From Gammaproteobacteria bacterium (lineage in GTDB: Bacteria > Pseudomonadota > Gammaproteobacteria > Burkholderiales > Burkholderiaceae_C): 26,364 nucleotides of DNA. The DNA is taken from NCBI GenBank assembly GCA_030054245.1, contig JASGCH010000001.1:1-26364 (forward strand), written 5' to 3'. Position numbers and translations under genes: made by a program. Positions 1 to 8,369 of the stretch are shown here, piece after piece (the stretch's first letter is position 1; every line of letters begins with the position of its first letter). The notes under the pieces were generated by a model. That model searched no databases. It had not been told where the DNA came from and saw only the letters and a program-made list of their open reading frames with translations.

Positions 1-60
1 GGAGCATAGCCGCCCCACAAAGCCACCATGAAACTGAAGTTCAAGGCGCAAAACTGCTAT
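1..60 (+). repeat. Relic of the res upstream region and res 5' end
   Basis: Bases 1-30 match 3184-3213 with three differences; this is the leader just before res. The reading frame at 28 then starts MKLKFKAQ, close to the true Res start MKLKFKTQ at 3261, but loses similarity within about 11 codons. Mod begins at 95. The block is therefore a truncated copy of the res leader plus its first codons, lying in front of mod. Seen directly: the match. Inference: the mod-fic segment is flanked by direct repeats made by duplication or by recombination with another type III locus. Confidence 0.7.
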
Positions 61-94
61 AAAATAGCGTTAACCCGATTTAAGAGTAAACAAC

Positions 95-1978
95 ATGAAC
101 AAACCAAAGATGCACTCGCCCAACCTCACGCACGACCATATTGCCCGTATTCGCGCATGCTTCCCCAACTGCGTGACCGAAGCCCAAGGCAAAGACGGTC
201 ATGTCAAGCTGGCGGTGGACTTTGACTTGTTGAGGCAGGAGTTGTCGGAATCTATAGTGGAAGGTCCGCAAGAACGCTACCAACTCAATTGGCCCGGTAA
301 ACGCCAGGCCTTGCTGACCGCCAACGCGCCCATTGCCAAGACCCTGCGCCCTTGCCGCGAAGAGAGCGTGGACTTTGACACCACCCAAAACTTGTTCATC
401 GAAGGAGATAACCTCGATGCGCTGAAACTACTGCAAGAAACCTATTTGGGTAAGGTAAAAATGATTTACATCGACCCGCCGTATAATACGGGCAACGATT
501 TTATTTATGAAGACGACTTTGCTGAGGATATGCAAAGCTATCAATTGCGCTCTCATCAAAAAGACGAACAAGGCAAGCGCTTGCAAGTTAATACTGAAAG
601 CAATGGGCGGTTTCATTCGGATTGGTTGAGCATGATGTATTCCCGTTTGAAACTGGCACGAAATCTGTTGCGTGAGGATGGCGTAATTTTTATTTCGATT
701 GACGATCATGAGCAGGCGAACTTAAAGCGCTTGTGTGATGAGGTTTTTGGAGAGGAGAATTTTTTGGCAAATATCGTTTGGCAAAAAAAATATGCAGCAA
801 CCAATGATGCTAAAGGTTTTTCAAACTTACACGACCATATTTTAGTTTTTCAAAAATCAAATAGCTTTGAACGCCGTTTACTACCAAGAACCGAAGAACA
901 AAATAAACCTTACAAAAATGATAATGGTGATGGAAAAGGTTTATGGCGTTCTGATAATTTACTTGTTAAATCATTTTCACAAAGCGGGGTTTATCCAATT
1001 ATAAACCCGAATACAAGAGTTGGGTATTTACCACCAGAAGGCAGTAGCTGGAGAGCAAGTAAAGAAACTATGCAAAAATGGCTAGAAGAAAACCGTATTT
1101 ATTTTGGTAAAGATGGAACAGGTGCACCTCAATTAAAACGATATTTGAATGAAGTGCAGGATGGACGAGTGCCTACAACATGGTGGACATTTGAAGATGC
1201 TGGGCATAATGATGCAGCAAATAAAGAATTGAGTAACTTGTTTAAGTCTAAAACTCCTTTTGATACTCCAAAACCTTCAAGCCTAATCAGGCAAATGTTG
1301 AGAATTTCAACGAAAACCAACGACACTATCCTCGACTTCTTCTCCGGCTCCGCCACCACCGCCCACGCAGTCATGCAGTTAAACGCCGAAGACGGCGGCA
1401 ACCGCAAGTTCATTATGGTACAAATACCCGAACCGTGCGACGAAAAAAGCGAAGCATTTAAGGCAGGTTTCAAAACCATTGCCCAAATAGGCCAAGAACG
1501 CATTCGCCGCGCCGGGCAAAAAATCAAAACTGAATACGCCAACAAAGAGAGTATAGCCAAGCTCGACATCGGTTTTCGCGTCCTCAAAATCGACACCTCG
1601 AATATGGCAGACATTTATTACCGCCCCGACCAAACCCAACAACCAGACCTCATAAACCTTGTGAACAACATCAAGCCCGACCGCACTGCCGAAGACCTGC
1701 TGTTCCAAGTACTGCTCGACTGGGGTGTGGACTTGGCTCTACCCATTGCCCAAGAAACCATCCAAGGCAAAGAAGTGTTCTTGGTGGACGGCAACGCGCT
1801 GGCGGCCTGCTTTGACGCACAAGGCGGGGTTGATGGGCCCTTCGTTAAGGAATTGGCCAAGCGCCAGCCCCTGCGCGCGGTGTTCCGTGACGCGGGCTTT
1901 AAGAACGACGCCACCAAAATCAATGTCGAGCAAATCTTCAAACTGCTGTCACCGGCTACTGAAGTGAAATGTATTTGA
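95..1978 (+). CDS. mod: Type III restriction-modification methyltransferase subunit (Mod)
   Basis: N6-adenine DNA methyltransferase of a type III system. Mod sets the recognition sequence, methylates one strand by itself and is needed by Res for cleavage. The 627-residue length is usual for Mod. The catalytic DPPYNTG motif is at residues 127-133 and the AdoMet-binding motif DFFSGSATT at about 414-422; this order (DPPY first) is the beta class. Between them, at about residues 225-410, lies the expected target-recognition region. That stretch (about 770-1310) is clearly AT-richer than the gene ends, as seen where recognition domains are exchanged between alleles. The ATG at 95 is the first start before the conserved N-terminus; its ribosome site is weak. 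A GAGGG stretch at the stop serves fic, 10 bp downstream. No frameshift is seen. Confidence 0.93.
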   Translation: MNKPKMHSPNLTHDHIARIRACFPNCVTEAQGKDGHVKLAVDFDLLRQELSESIVEGPQERYQLNWPGKRQALLTANAPIAKTLRPCREESVDFDTTQNLFIEGDNLDALKLLQETYLGKVKMIYIDPPYNTGNDFIYEDDFAEDMQSYQLRSHQKDEQGKRLQVNTESNGRFHSDWLSMMYSRLKLARNLLREDGVIFISIDDHEQANLKRLCDEVFGEENFLANIVWQKKYAATNDAKGFSNLHDHILVFQKSNSFERRLLPRTEEQNKPYKNDNGDGKGLWRSDNLLVKSFSQSGVYPIINPNTRVGYLPPEGSSWRASKETMQKWLEENRIYFGKDGTGAPQLKRYLNEVQDGRVPTTWWTFEDAGHNDAANKELSNLFKSKTPFDTPKPSSLIRQMLRISTKTNDTILDFFSGSATTAHAVMQLNAEDGGNRKFIMVQIPEPCDEKSEAFKAGFKTIAQIGQERIRRAGQKIKTEYANKESIAKLDIGFRVLKIDTSNMADIYYRPDQTQQPDLINLVNNIKPDRTAEDLLFQVLLDWGVDLALPIAQETIQGKEVFLVDGNALAACFDAQGGVDGPFVKELAKRQPLRAVFRDAGFKNDATKINVEQIFKLLSPATEVKCI

Positions 1979-1988
1979 GGGTGCGCAC

Positions 1989-3104
1989 ATGAATCCCTAT
2001 ATTCCCGACGCATTACCGTTGACAGGGCTAGATTATCAAAGGCTGTTCCCTCTGGTGGGGCGGGCAAACGCGACGCTAGCACGCTACGATGGCTTACTGC
2101 AGGGCATCCCCAATCCGGCGGTACTGCTTTCGCCACTGACCACGCAAGAAGCGGTGTTGTCTTCCAAGATTGAGGGCACTCAAGCCACGGTGGACGAGGT
2201 TCTGCAACAAGAAGCTGGGTTGCTACAAGAGGGTGAGAAGTTTCAAGACATTCAGGAAATTGTCAACTACCGCCAAGCCTTGTTTTCTGCCCAAAATTAC
2301 CTGAAGGACTACCCCATTCGCTTGGGGTTGGTGCGTGAACTGCATCGCATTTTGATGAATAGCGTGCGTGGCAAAGACAAGACCCCAGGCGAGTTCCGTA
2401 AAGACCAGAACTGGATTGGCCAGTACGGCTGTACCCTAGAAGAAGCCAGTTTTGTACCCCCTAACCCGTTCCAGCTACCGGATTACCTGCAGGCTTGGGA
2501 GTGTTATGTGGACAGCGATGATGGTGATTTTTTGTTGCAAACCGCCGTGATTCACGCACAGTTTGAGCTACTACATCCATTTAAGGACGGTAACGGCCGC
2601 ATCGGCCGCATCTTGATCCCCTTATTTCTATATCAGAAGCGGGCATTGTCACAACCCATGTTTTATCTATCCGAATACCTAGAGAGTCACCGTGAGGAAT
2701 ATTACCAGCGGCTAAAAGCCATCTCGGCCGAAGGTGACTGGAACGGCTGGATCGCTTTTTTCCTCCAGGCCATCACGACCCAAGCCGAGCAAAATAGTGC
2801 CCGCGTCAAAGCCATTCAGGCGCTTTACGAAGCAATGAAGCTAGCCATCCAAGAGGCCACACACTCCCAGTACACCGTGCATGTGCTCGATGCGATCTTC
2901 ACCAAGCCCATCTTCCGAACCTCGGATCTGACTGCCAAACTTCATAAGGATTTCGGCATCCACGAAAAGACTGCACTCGGACTACTACGGCAGATGAAAA
3001 AGAACGGAATTTTGCGTGAGCTGAAGTCGGGGAGTGGCAGACGCCCAGCCACACTGTGCTTCCCCCGGCTGATCAATACCGCCGAAGGACGGAATGTACT
3101 GTGA
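1989..3104 (+). CDS. Fic family protein (class II, AMP-transferase)
   Basis: Fic enzymes usually move AMP from ATP onto a hydroxyl side chain of a target protein. The active-site signature HPFKDGNGRIGR is at residues 196-207 with the catalytic His196. The N-terminal part carries SSKIEG at 58-63, fitting the (S/T)xxxE(G/N) inhibitory helix whose Glu blocks ATP gamma-phosphate placement. That makes it a self-inhibited class II Fic with no separate antitoxin. The C-terminus (about 290-360) looks like a winged helix, as in Fic proteins of the Shewanella type. The length of 371 residues is normal. The start follows the Mod stop by 10 bp with a good Shine-Dalgarno (GAGGG), so it is in the mod-fic-res operon. 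Target and biological role (toxin, regulator or accessory of the R-M system) cannot be told from the sequence. Confidence 0.9.
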   Translation: MNPYIPDALPLTGLDYQRLFPLVGRANATLARYDGLLQGIPNPAVLLSPLTTQEAVLSSKIEGTQATVDEVLQQEAGLLQEGEKFQDIQEIVNYRQALFSAQNYLKDYPIRLGLVRELHRILMNSVRGKDKTPGEFRKDQNWIGQYGCTLEEASFVPPNPFQLPDYLQAWECYVDSDDGDFLLQTAVIHAQFELLHPFKDGNGRIGRILIPLFLYQKRALSQPMFYLSEYLESHREEYYQRLKAISAEGDWNGWIAFFLQAITTQAEQNSARVKAIQALYEAMKLAIQEATHSQYTVHVLDAIFTKPIFRTSDLTAKLHKDFGIHEKTALGLLRQMKKNGILRELKSGSGRRPATLCFPRLINTAEGRNVL

Positions 3105-3108
3105 ACCA

Positions 3109-3204
3109 TTTGTGGAGCGCCCATCAGCCACAAACTGGTTTGTGGAGCCTAAAACTAAATTTAAGCTCCGCAAAACCATTTATGGAGCACAGCCGCTCCA
3201 CAAA
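3109..3204. repeat. Tandem hairpin array built on TTTGTGGAGC
   Basis: Three tandem units follow the fic stop. Bases 3109-3134 carry TTTGTGGAGC and end CCACAAA. Bases 3139-3174 form TTTGTGGAGC paired with GCTCCGCAAA around a 16-nt loop. Bases 3179-3204 pair TTTATGGAGC with GCTCCACAAA around a 6-nt loop. A fourth partial unit lies at 1-21 in front of mod. They could act as transcription attenuators or mRNA processing sites between fic and res. There is no long U-run, so a classical terminator is not shown. Confidence 0.6.
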
Positions 3205-3222
3205 CCCACCATGAAAAAGACT

Positions 3223-3254
3223 GAAGTAAGACTGTTGCACAACCCAATGGAAGT
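3223..3254 (+). mobile_element. Solo MITE end with 5-bp direct repeats (excision-like footprint)
   Basis: The terminal repeat AAGACTGTTGCACAACC (3228-3244), plus five bases, is flanked on both sides by GAAGT (3223-3227 and 3250-3254). This fits a MITE insertion with 5-bp target duplication, later reduced to one end. It sits 7 bp before the res start and separates the ancestral leader (ATGAAA at 3211) from the present ATG at 3261. Confidence 0.6.
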
Positions 3255-3260
3255 AGCAAA

Positions 3261-6200
3261 ATGAAACTCAAATTCAAAACCCAAGACTATCAGACAGCCG
3301 CGGTGCGTGCCGTGGTCAACTGTTTTAAGGGACAAGCTCCCGCGTCCGTGGACGCCATGCGTTACCGCATGGATCCGGGCAGTAACGACAATGTGTTTGT
3401 GGAAATCGGCAGTGGAATCAAAAACGCTGACCTGTCGTTGTGCGAGGCGACTCTGCTCACCAACATCTGCGACATACAACGCACCCAGAACCTGCCATTG
3501 TCCGATCAACTGGTTGAGACCAAGGTCGCCAAAGTCAACCTCGACATCGAGATGGAAACTGGCACCGGCAAAACCTATTGCTATATCAAGACCATTTTCG
3601 AGCTAAACCAGCAGTACGGCTGGAGCAAGTTCATCATCGTCGTACCCAGCATTGCTATTCGCGAGGGTGTGGCCAAGTCGCTCGACATCACTGCGGAACA
3701 TTTCCTAGAGTTTTACCACAAGAGATTGCGTTTTTTCATCTACAACTCTAAACAATTACACCACTTGGAAAGTTTCTCGTCGTCTGCTGGTATCCAGGTC
3801 ATGGTAATCAATGTCCAAGCGTTTAATGCCACTGGTAAGGATGCCCGCCGTATCTACGAAGAGTTAGATGATTTTCAGTCTCGTCGCCCGATTGATGTGA
3901 TCAGCGCTAACCGCCCAATCCTGATCCTTGACGAACCACAAAAAATGGAAGGTACTGCGACCCTGAAGTCCTTAGAAGAATTTAAGGCTTTAATGGTTTT
4001 GCGCTACTCTGCCACACACAAGACCACGCACCACAAGATTTACCGCCTCGATGCACTGGATGCCTACAACCAGAAGCTGGTGAAGAAAATTGCTGTGCGT
4101 GGCATATCGGTAAAAGGGCTAGCCGGAACCAACGCTTACCTTTACCTACAATCCATCGAAATCTCCAGCAAGAAACCGCCCGAGGCGCGTGTGGAGTTTG
4201 AGCAAAAACTAGCGGGCGGCAGAATCAAACGGCTCGTGAGGAAGCTCTCCAAAGGACACAACCTGTTCGACTTGTCAAACCAACTCGATGAATATCGCCA
4301 TGGTTTTGTCGTAGCCGATATCAACGCCAACCTCGACACCCTGAGCTTCACCAATGGTGTTGAGCTGACCGTTGGGGATGCAACCGGTGATGTTACTGAA
4401 GACGCACAGCGCCGTATCCAGATCCGCGAAGCCATTAAGGCACATTTCGACAAGGAACAGATGCTGTTCCCGCAAGGGATTAAGGTCCTGACCCTATTTT
4501 TCATCGACGAAGTGGCTAAGTATCGCGATTACTCTGCAGAAGATGAGAAAGGCGACTATGCGCGGATCTTTGAAGAAGAATACGGACTGTACTTGAACGA
4601 GTTGCTGGGGCAAGATGAAACGCCGTACACCAAGTACCTAAAAGGCATTTCGGCCGACAAGACCCACAGCGGCTATTTTTCCATTGACAAGAAGAACCAG
4701 CGGCTGACTAACCCCAACTTCACGCTACGAGGTGAGAACGCCGGATTCTCCGACGATGTCTCTGCCTACGACCTGATCCTAAAGGACAAGGAACGGCTGT
4801 TATCACTCACCGAGCCAGTGCGTTTTATCTTCTCCCACTCGGCCCTGCGCGAAGGCTGGGACAATCCCAATGTGTTTGTCATCTGCGCACTCAAGCACAG
4901 CGACAACACGATTTCTCGGCGTCAGGAGGTGGGGCGCGGCTTGCGTCTTTGCGTGAATCAAAAGGGTGAGCGCGTGGATCATCCGGCCACGGTGCACGAT
5001 GTGAATGTGCTAACCGTAATCGCCAGTGAGAGTTATAAGGATTTTGTCGCGGCACTGCAAAAGGACATCAGCGATTCGCTGTCGGCGCGACCAAGGGTGG
5101 CAGACGCGACCTACTTCACCGGCAAGGAGCTGGCTACCTCAACTGGGTCACTGGTTGTCACGAAAGAACAGGCGGACGACATTGAGTTCTACCTGATCCA
5201 AAATGGCTATGTTGATAAAAAACGCAACATCACCGAAAAGTACCACCAAGCTAAGAAAGACGGCACACTGGCGGTGTTGCCCGGCGAGTTGGCAGAACAC
5301 CCCGAACAGGTCTTCAAGCTCATCAACAGCGTTTTCAGCGACAGCCAGTTACCCGAAATCAGCGACGACCGTCGCCCCAAAAAGAACCCGATTAACGCTA
5401 ACTTTCACAAGCAGGAGTTTATCGAACTGTGGAATAAGCTCAATCGCAAGGCCGCCTACAGCGTGGACTTTCATTCACCTGAATTGGTCAAGAATGCCAT
5501 CACGGAACTGAATAAGTGCCTGCGCGTAACGCCGTTGCAATATACCATCCAGACAGGCGAACAAGCCGATCAGGTAAGCTATCACCAATTAAAAGGCGGT
5601 GAAGCCTTTGTGCTCAAGGAAACTGAAATAGAAACCAATATACCCTCCATACATTCGGCAGTAAAATACGACCTCATAGGCAAGATCGCTGAAGGGACGG
5701 AGCTCACGCGACGCACCGTAACTGAGATCCTCAAGGGAATCGACCACGCAAAATTTGCACAGTTCCGTAGCAATCCGGAGAGCTTTATGGCCGAGTCTAT
5801 TCGCCTGATCAACGAGCAGAAGGCCACGATGCTCATCGAACACTTGGCCTACGACCCGGTTGAGGACAAATTTGACCTCGACATTTTCACTGACGGGCAA
5901 ACCAAGCAGGACTTCAGCCAAGCCGGTAAAAAGCTCAACCAACACATCTACGACTACGCCATCACGGGCTCCGACATAGAAAGGGATTTTGTAAAGGAAC
6001 TCGACACCAGCACGGAGGTCGTGGTGTACGCCAAATTGCCCCGTGGCTTCCTAATACCCACCCCCGTCGGCGACTACAACCCCGACTGGGCTATCGCGTT
6101 CAAGGAAGGTTTGATCAAGCACATTTATTTCGTGGCTGAAACCAAGGGATCTATGTCGTCCATGGCACTCACGAAGATCGAACATACAAAAATCGAGTGT

Positions 6201-6302
6201 GCGCGCAAGTTCTTCAACGAAATCAACAAGAAATACGCCCCTGAAAATGTCAAGTACGATGTAGTGAATAGCTTCGAAAAACTGATGGAACTGGTGAAAT
6301 GA
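3261..6302 (+). CDS. res: Type III restriction enzyme, Res subunit (helicase-nuclease)
   Basis: Res partners Mod to form the type III restriction complex. It uses ATP hydrolysis to communicate between two inversely oriented unmethylated sites and then cuts DNA 25-27 bp away. Superfamily 2 motifs are clear: Walker A METGTGKT at residues 98-105, Walker B LDEPQ with DEPQ at 224-227, and motif VI RRQEVGRGLRL at 553-563. The C-terminal nuclease is PD-(D/E)xK-like, with Pro-Asp at 941-942 and E960-T-K962. The length of 1013 residues is full. The start at 3261 gives MKLKFKTQ, matching the relic at 28. A repeat footprint lies only 7 bp upstream, so the native leader has been altered and no strong ribosome site is left. 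It is likely transcribed with mod and fic, but the hairpin array between them may lower its expression. Confidence 0.95.
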   Translation: MKLKFKTQDYQTAAVRAVVNCFKGQAPASVDAMRYRMDPGSNDNVFVEIGSGIKNADLSLCEATLLTNICDIQRTQNLPLSDQLVETKVAKVNLDIEMETGTGKTYCYIKTIFELNQQYGWSKFIIVVPSIAIREGVAKSLDITAEHFLEFYHKRLRFFIYNSKQLHHLESFSSSAGIQVMVINVQAFNATGKDARRIYEELDDFQSRRPIDVISANRPILILDEPQKMEGTATLKSLEEFKALMVLRYSATHKTTHHKIYRLDALDAYNQKLVKKIAVRGISVKGLAGTNAYLYLQSIEISSKKPPEARVEFEQKLAGGRIKRLVRKLSKGHNLFDLSNQLDEYRHGFVVADINANLDTLSFTNGVELTVGDATGDVTEDAQRRIQIREAIKAHFDKEQMLFPQGIKVLTLFFIDEVAKYRDYSAEDEKGDYARIFEEEYGLYLNELLGQDETPYTKYLKGISADKTHSGYFSIDKKNQRLTNPNFTLRGENAGFSDDVSAYDLILKDKERLLSLTEPVRFIFSHSALREGWDNPNVFVICALKHSDNTISRRQEVGRGLRLCVNQKGERVDHPATVHDVNVLTVIASESYKDFVAALQKDISDSLSARPRVADATYFTGKELATSTGSLVVTKEQADDIEFYLIQNGYVDKKRNITEKYHQAKKDGTLAVLPGELAEHPEQVFKLINSVFSDSQLPEISDDRRPKKNPINANFHKQEFIELWNKLNRKAAYSVDFHSPELVKNAITELNKCLRVTPLQYTIQTGEQADQVSYHQLKGGEAFVLKETEIETNIPSIHSAVKYDLIGKIAEGTELTRRTVTEILKGIDHAKFAQFRSNPESFMAESIRLINEQKATMLIEHLAYDPVEDKFDLDIFTDGQTKQDFSQAGKKLNQHIYDYAITGSDIERDFVKELDTSTEVVVYAKLPRGFLIPTPVGDYNPDWAIAFKEGLIKHIYFVAETKGSMSSMALTKIEHTKIECARKFFNEINKKYAPENVKYDVVNSFEKLMELVK

Positions 6303-6310
6303 GTATGACC

Positions 6311-6340
6311 GTGGCACCAGCCCGATGGCGCAACAGTCTT
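6311..6340 (+). mobile_element. Truncated MITE right end
   Basis: About 30 bases just after the res stop match the right end of the copy at 6894-7124 (shared GGCACCAGC, then CGATGG and GCGCAACAGTCTT). Only the terminus is left. It marks the junction between the type III locus and the decayed region. Confidence 0.6.
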
Positions 6341-6371
6341 GTCTCAAGGATGACAGCTCACAGAACCAAGA

Positions 6372-6482
6372 TTTTTATGTTATAATCTAAATCCGTAATC
6401 CCTTTTTTGAGCTTACGCCACCTGGGTGAGCTAGCAACATATAAGGCTGAAGAACGATCGCAACCAGCTTCATTTCCAAAGA
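6372..6482 (+). repeat. Repeat fragment with a TATAAT box joined to MITE interior
   Basis: Bases 6372-6421 resemble 8918-8970: both have TTTATGYTATAATC, then about 16 bases on a CCCTTTTT stretch and a GCCAC end. Bases 6441-6477 match the interior of the MITE at 13629-13855 (shared GCAACCAGCTTCATTTCC). The TG-TATAAT layout is that of an extended -10 promoter on the plus strand, but no good -35 is visible. Alternatively the minus strand is a decayed coding fragment, since both copies translate to a similar short peptide around a DYxI core. Confidence 0.4.
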
Positions 6483-6496
6483 AAGACTGTTGCACC
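6483..6496 (+). mobile_element. Solo MITE terminal repeat
   Basis: AAGACTGTTGCACC stands alone here, joined directly to the decayed frame that starts at 6494. No matching second end lies within 150 bp in the correct orientation. Confidence 0.55.
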
Positions 6497-6694
6497 ATCA
6501 AGCGACATGCCGATGAGCACCCGCGACCAAAGCAAATCGCAGAGGACTTGCTCAAACTCTGACATCTGGCTAAGCGCTACCCAATCAAAAAAGCCCAGCG
6601 GGAGGCATTATTGAAGCACCTATCGAAGACCGCGAAAGACACAGTCAGAAATTCAATTGACTGCATCGCCGATTATAAGGGCACGCTGAAATGA
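6494..6694 (+). pseudogene. Decayed small gene 1, 3' part only
   Basis: One frame runs from 6494 to a TGA at 6692 and is broken only by an in-frame TGA at 6560. The translated piece is lysine-rich (for example KRYPIKKAQREALLKHLSK) and ends YKGTLK. The 5' end is replaced by a solo repeat end. The stop overlaps the next start as ATGA (6691-6694), which is how real co-translated genes are arranged and suggests this was once an operon. I do not recognise the family. Confidence 0.4.
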
Positions 6695-6893
6695 CCCAAT
6701 CTGAACGCACAAATGAGCATCGAAGTACGCCAACTCCGTCCGAACCTACTTGGATGCCGGTTCCGTCGCAGAGGCGATGACCGCGTTAGGTTCCCAGTTC
6801 GAGGGGCTATTGGCTGATTTCGGAAAAGCTGATGGAGACATTTTTTTTAAAGATCCTCCATTCGCACAGCTTGCGGAATTTGCCCAACGCTAT
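6691..6893 (+). pseudogene. Decayed small gene 2, cut by a MITE
   Basis: An ATG at 6691 overlaps the previous stop. After about 11 codons the frame must shift by one base (near 6724-6728) to continue as YANSVRTYLDAGSVAEAMTA and on through FGKADGDIFF. Coding similarity should end at 6893, where the MITE begins; the open frame that runs on to 6983 is repeat sequence. An ATG at 6750 gives a 77-residue open frame, but its last 30 residues are MITE-encoded. I do not recognise the family. It could be a partner of gene 1 from a lost accessory cassette. Confidence 0.4.
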
Positions 6894-7124
6894 AAGACTG
6901 TTGCCCGGCGGCTGGTGCCGCTCGGTGAGCCGTCATCATTACAAGGCTTCCGCGAATGCCTCCAGCGGAATTTACTCAAATGATCATGGTGGGTGCTCCC
7001 AGTCTCGCATATTGAGTATATGCGAGACTGGGAGCGGAAGCGCAATGGATAGCGCAACGAACGGGGCACATACATAACGCAGTCATTTGGCAACCGCGGC
7101 ACCAGCCGATGGTGCAACAGTCTC
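6894..7124 (+). mobile_element. Full-length MITE, copy A
   Basis: Left end AAGACTGTTGC, right end TGGTGCAACAGTCT. The body shares long stretches with the copy at 8370-8607, such as ACAAGGCTTCCGCGAATGCC and GGAATTTACTCAAATG. The centre is a perfect hairpin at 6995-7035, with arm GCTCCCAGTCTCGCATAT and loop TGAGT. No open reading frame of its own, so a transposase must act in trans. It ends 49 bp before the binding-protein start and may affect its expression. No clear target duplication at this copy. Confidence 0.85.
6995..7035. repeat. Perfect 18-bp-stem hairpin, copy A
   Basis: Arms 6995-7012 and 7018-7035 are exact reverse complements around a 5-nt loop, TGAGT. It is not followed by a T-run, so it is not a standard intrinsic terminator. 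Confidence 0.9.
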
Positions 7125-7173
7125 AAATAAGTATGGAGCACACTATTTTTTTTTACATTTAACAGGAATTTTT

Positions 7174-8346
7174 ATGACAATATACCACAGTTTTCAAAAA
7201 CTGAGTTTGCTTCTACTGCTTGGTCTTAGTGTTCAAGTGGGCGCACAAACCCAAGGAGTAGAGAAGGACAGTATTTTGGTAGGCTCCATCCAAGATTTGT
7301 CGGGTCCTGGTGCTAGTTATGGCAAACAAGCACGCTTCGGTATGATGCTACGAGTTGACGAAATCAACGAACAAGGGGGTATCCACGGAAGGAAATTGAT
7401 TCTTAAAGTTGAAGACTCAGGGTACGACCCTAAAAAAGCTTTGTTAGCCGCCCAAAAATTGGTCAATCAGGACAAAATTTTTATCATGTTAGCCCACATA
7501 GGCACCACCACCAATTTGGCGACCATGCCAGTGCAGTTTGAGAAAAATGTCATCAACTTCATGCCACTAGCCGCGGCTAGGCAAATGTACGAACCCTTTC
7601 ATAAATTAAAATTCGCTCTGCTCGCGACTTACTATGATCAGATGCGTGCGGCGGTCCCCGTTTTGGTCAAAGAAAAAAACGCCAAAGTCGTCTGCACCTT
7701 ATACCAAGACGATGAATTTGGCTTAGAAGTAGCCACTGGTGGCGAAGACGGCTTAAAAAAACTCGGCATGACTTACGCTGAAAAAACCACCTACAAACGA
7801 GGTGCTACTGATTTTTCTTCGCAAGTTGCCAAATTAAAATCCAGCCATTGTGATTTTGTGGTGCTAGGTACCATTCTTCGAGAAACCATAGGTACCTTAT
7901 CAGAAGCTAAAAAGATTGGATTTAACCCAGTTTTTCTAGGTAGCAATACATCTTATACCGACCTCATTCACAAATTAGGTGGCAAAACGGTAGAAGGATT
8001 TTACGCGACCATGACCACTCAAAATCCCTATACGGATGATATTTCCGAACCTATTCGCCTTTGGGCTAATAAGTACAAAACCAAGTTTAATGAAGATCCT
8101 AATGTGATTTCTGTGTATGGCTATACCATTATGGATATCTTTGCTTTAGCCACCTCAAAAGTTGGCACCGATTTGACAACCGAAAACTTTATCAAAGCCA
8201 TGGATACGCTCCAAATTCCTAGAGACATTTTTGGTGGTCCTGAGATTTCGTTTGGACCTACCAAACGCTTAGGAAGTGATGAGTCTAGGATTTCGCAAAT
8301 TAAAGACGGGAAATGGGTAGCCGTGTCTAATTACACCAAACCTTGA
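7174..8346 (+). CDS. Periplasmic branched-chain amino acid-type ABC substrate-binding protein
   Basis: Type I periplasmic binding protein of the LivJ/Leu-Ile-Val family, which captures a small ligand (amino acid, amide or similar) for an ABC importer. The ATG at 7174 is chosen over the frame start at 7087 because it has AGGA about 8 bp upstream and opens a classical signal peptide: a short basic region, the LSLLLLLGLS core, then cleavage near VGA-QTQ. The mature start reads ILVGSIQDLSGPGASYGK, typical of the family, and the GGIHGRKL stretch follows. The 390-residue length is normal. No permease or ATPase genes are nearby, so it is an orphan that must work with a transporter encoded elsewhere, or as a sensor. 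Full MITEs in the same orientation lie on both sides (A and B). Confidence 0.9.
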   Translation: MTIYHSFQKLSLLLLLGLSVQVGAQTQGVEKDSILVGSIQDLSGPGASYGKQARFGMMLRVDEINEQGGIHGRKLILKVEDSGYDPKKALLAAQKLVNQDKIFIMLAHIGTTTNLATMPVQFEKNVINFMPLAAARQMYEPFHKLKFALLATYYDQMRAAVPVLVKEKNAKVVCTLYQDDEFGLEVATGGEDGLKKLGMTYAEKTTYKRGATDFSSQVAKLKSSHCDFVVLGTILRETIGTLSEAKKIGFNPVFLGSNTSYTDLIHKLGGKTVEGFYATMTTQNPYTDDISEPIRLWANKYKTKFNEDPNVISVYGYTIMDIFALATSKVGTDLTTENFIKAMDTLQIPRDIFGGPEISFGPTKRLGSDESRISQIKDGKWVAVSNYTKP

Positions 8347-8369
8347 TGGGCGGAACCTTTTATCTCTGA

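Noticed and set aside
3211..3266. ATGAAA at both ends of the segment before res as a 6-bp target duplication
   Set aside because: The 5-bp GAAGT pair directly around the terminal repeat fits the duplication length seen at two other copies better.
6995..7035. Central MITE hairpins as intrinsic terminators
   Set aside because: No T-run follows the stem on either strand, unlike the hairpin at 17971-18009.
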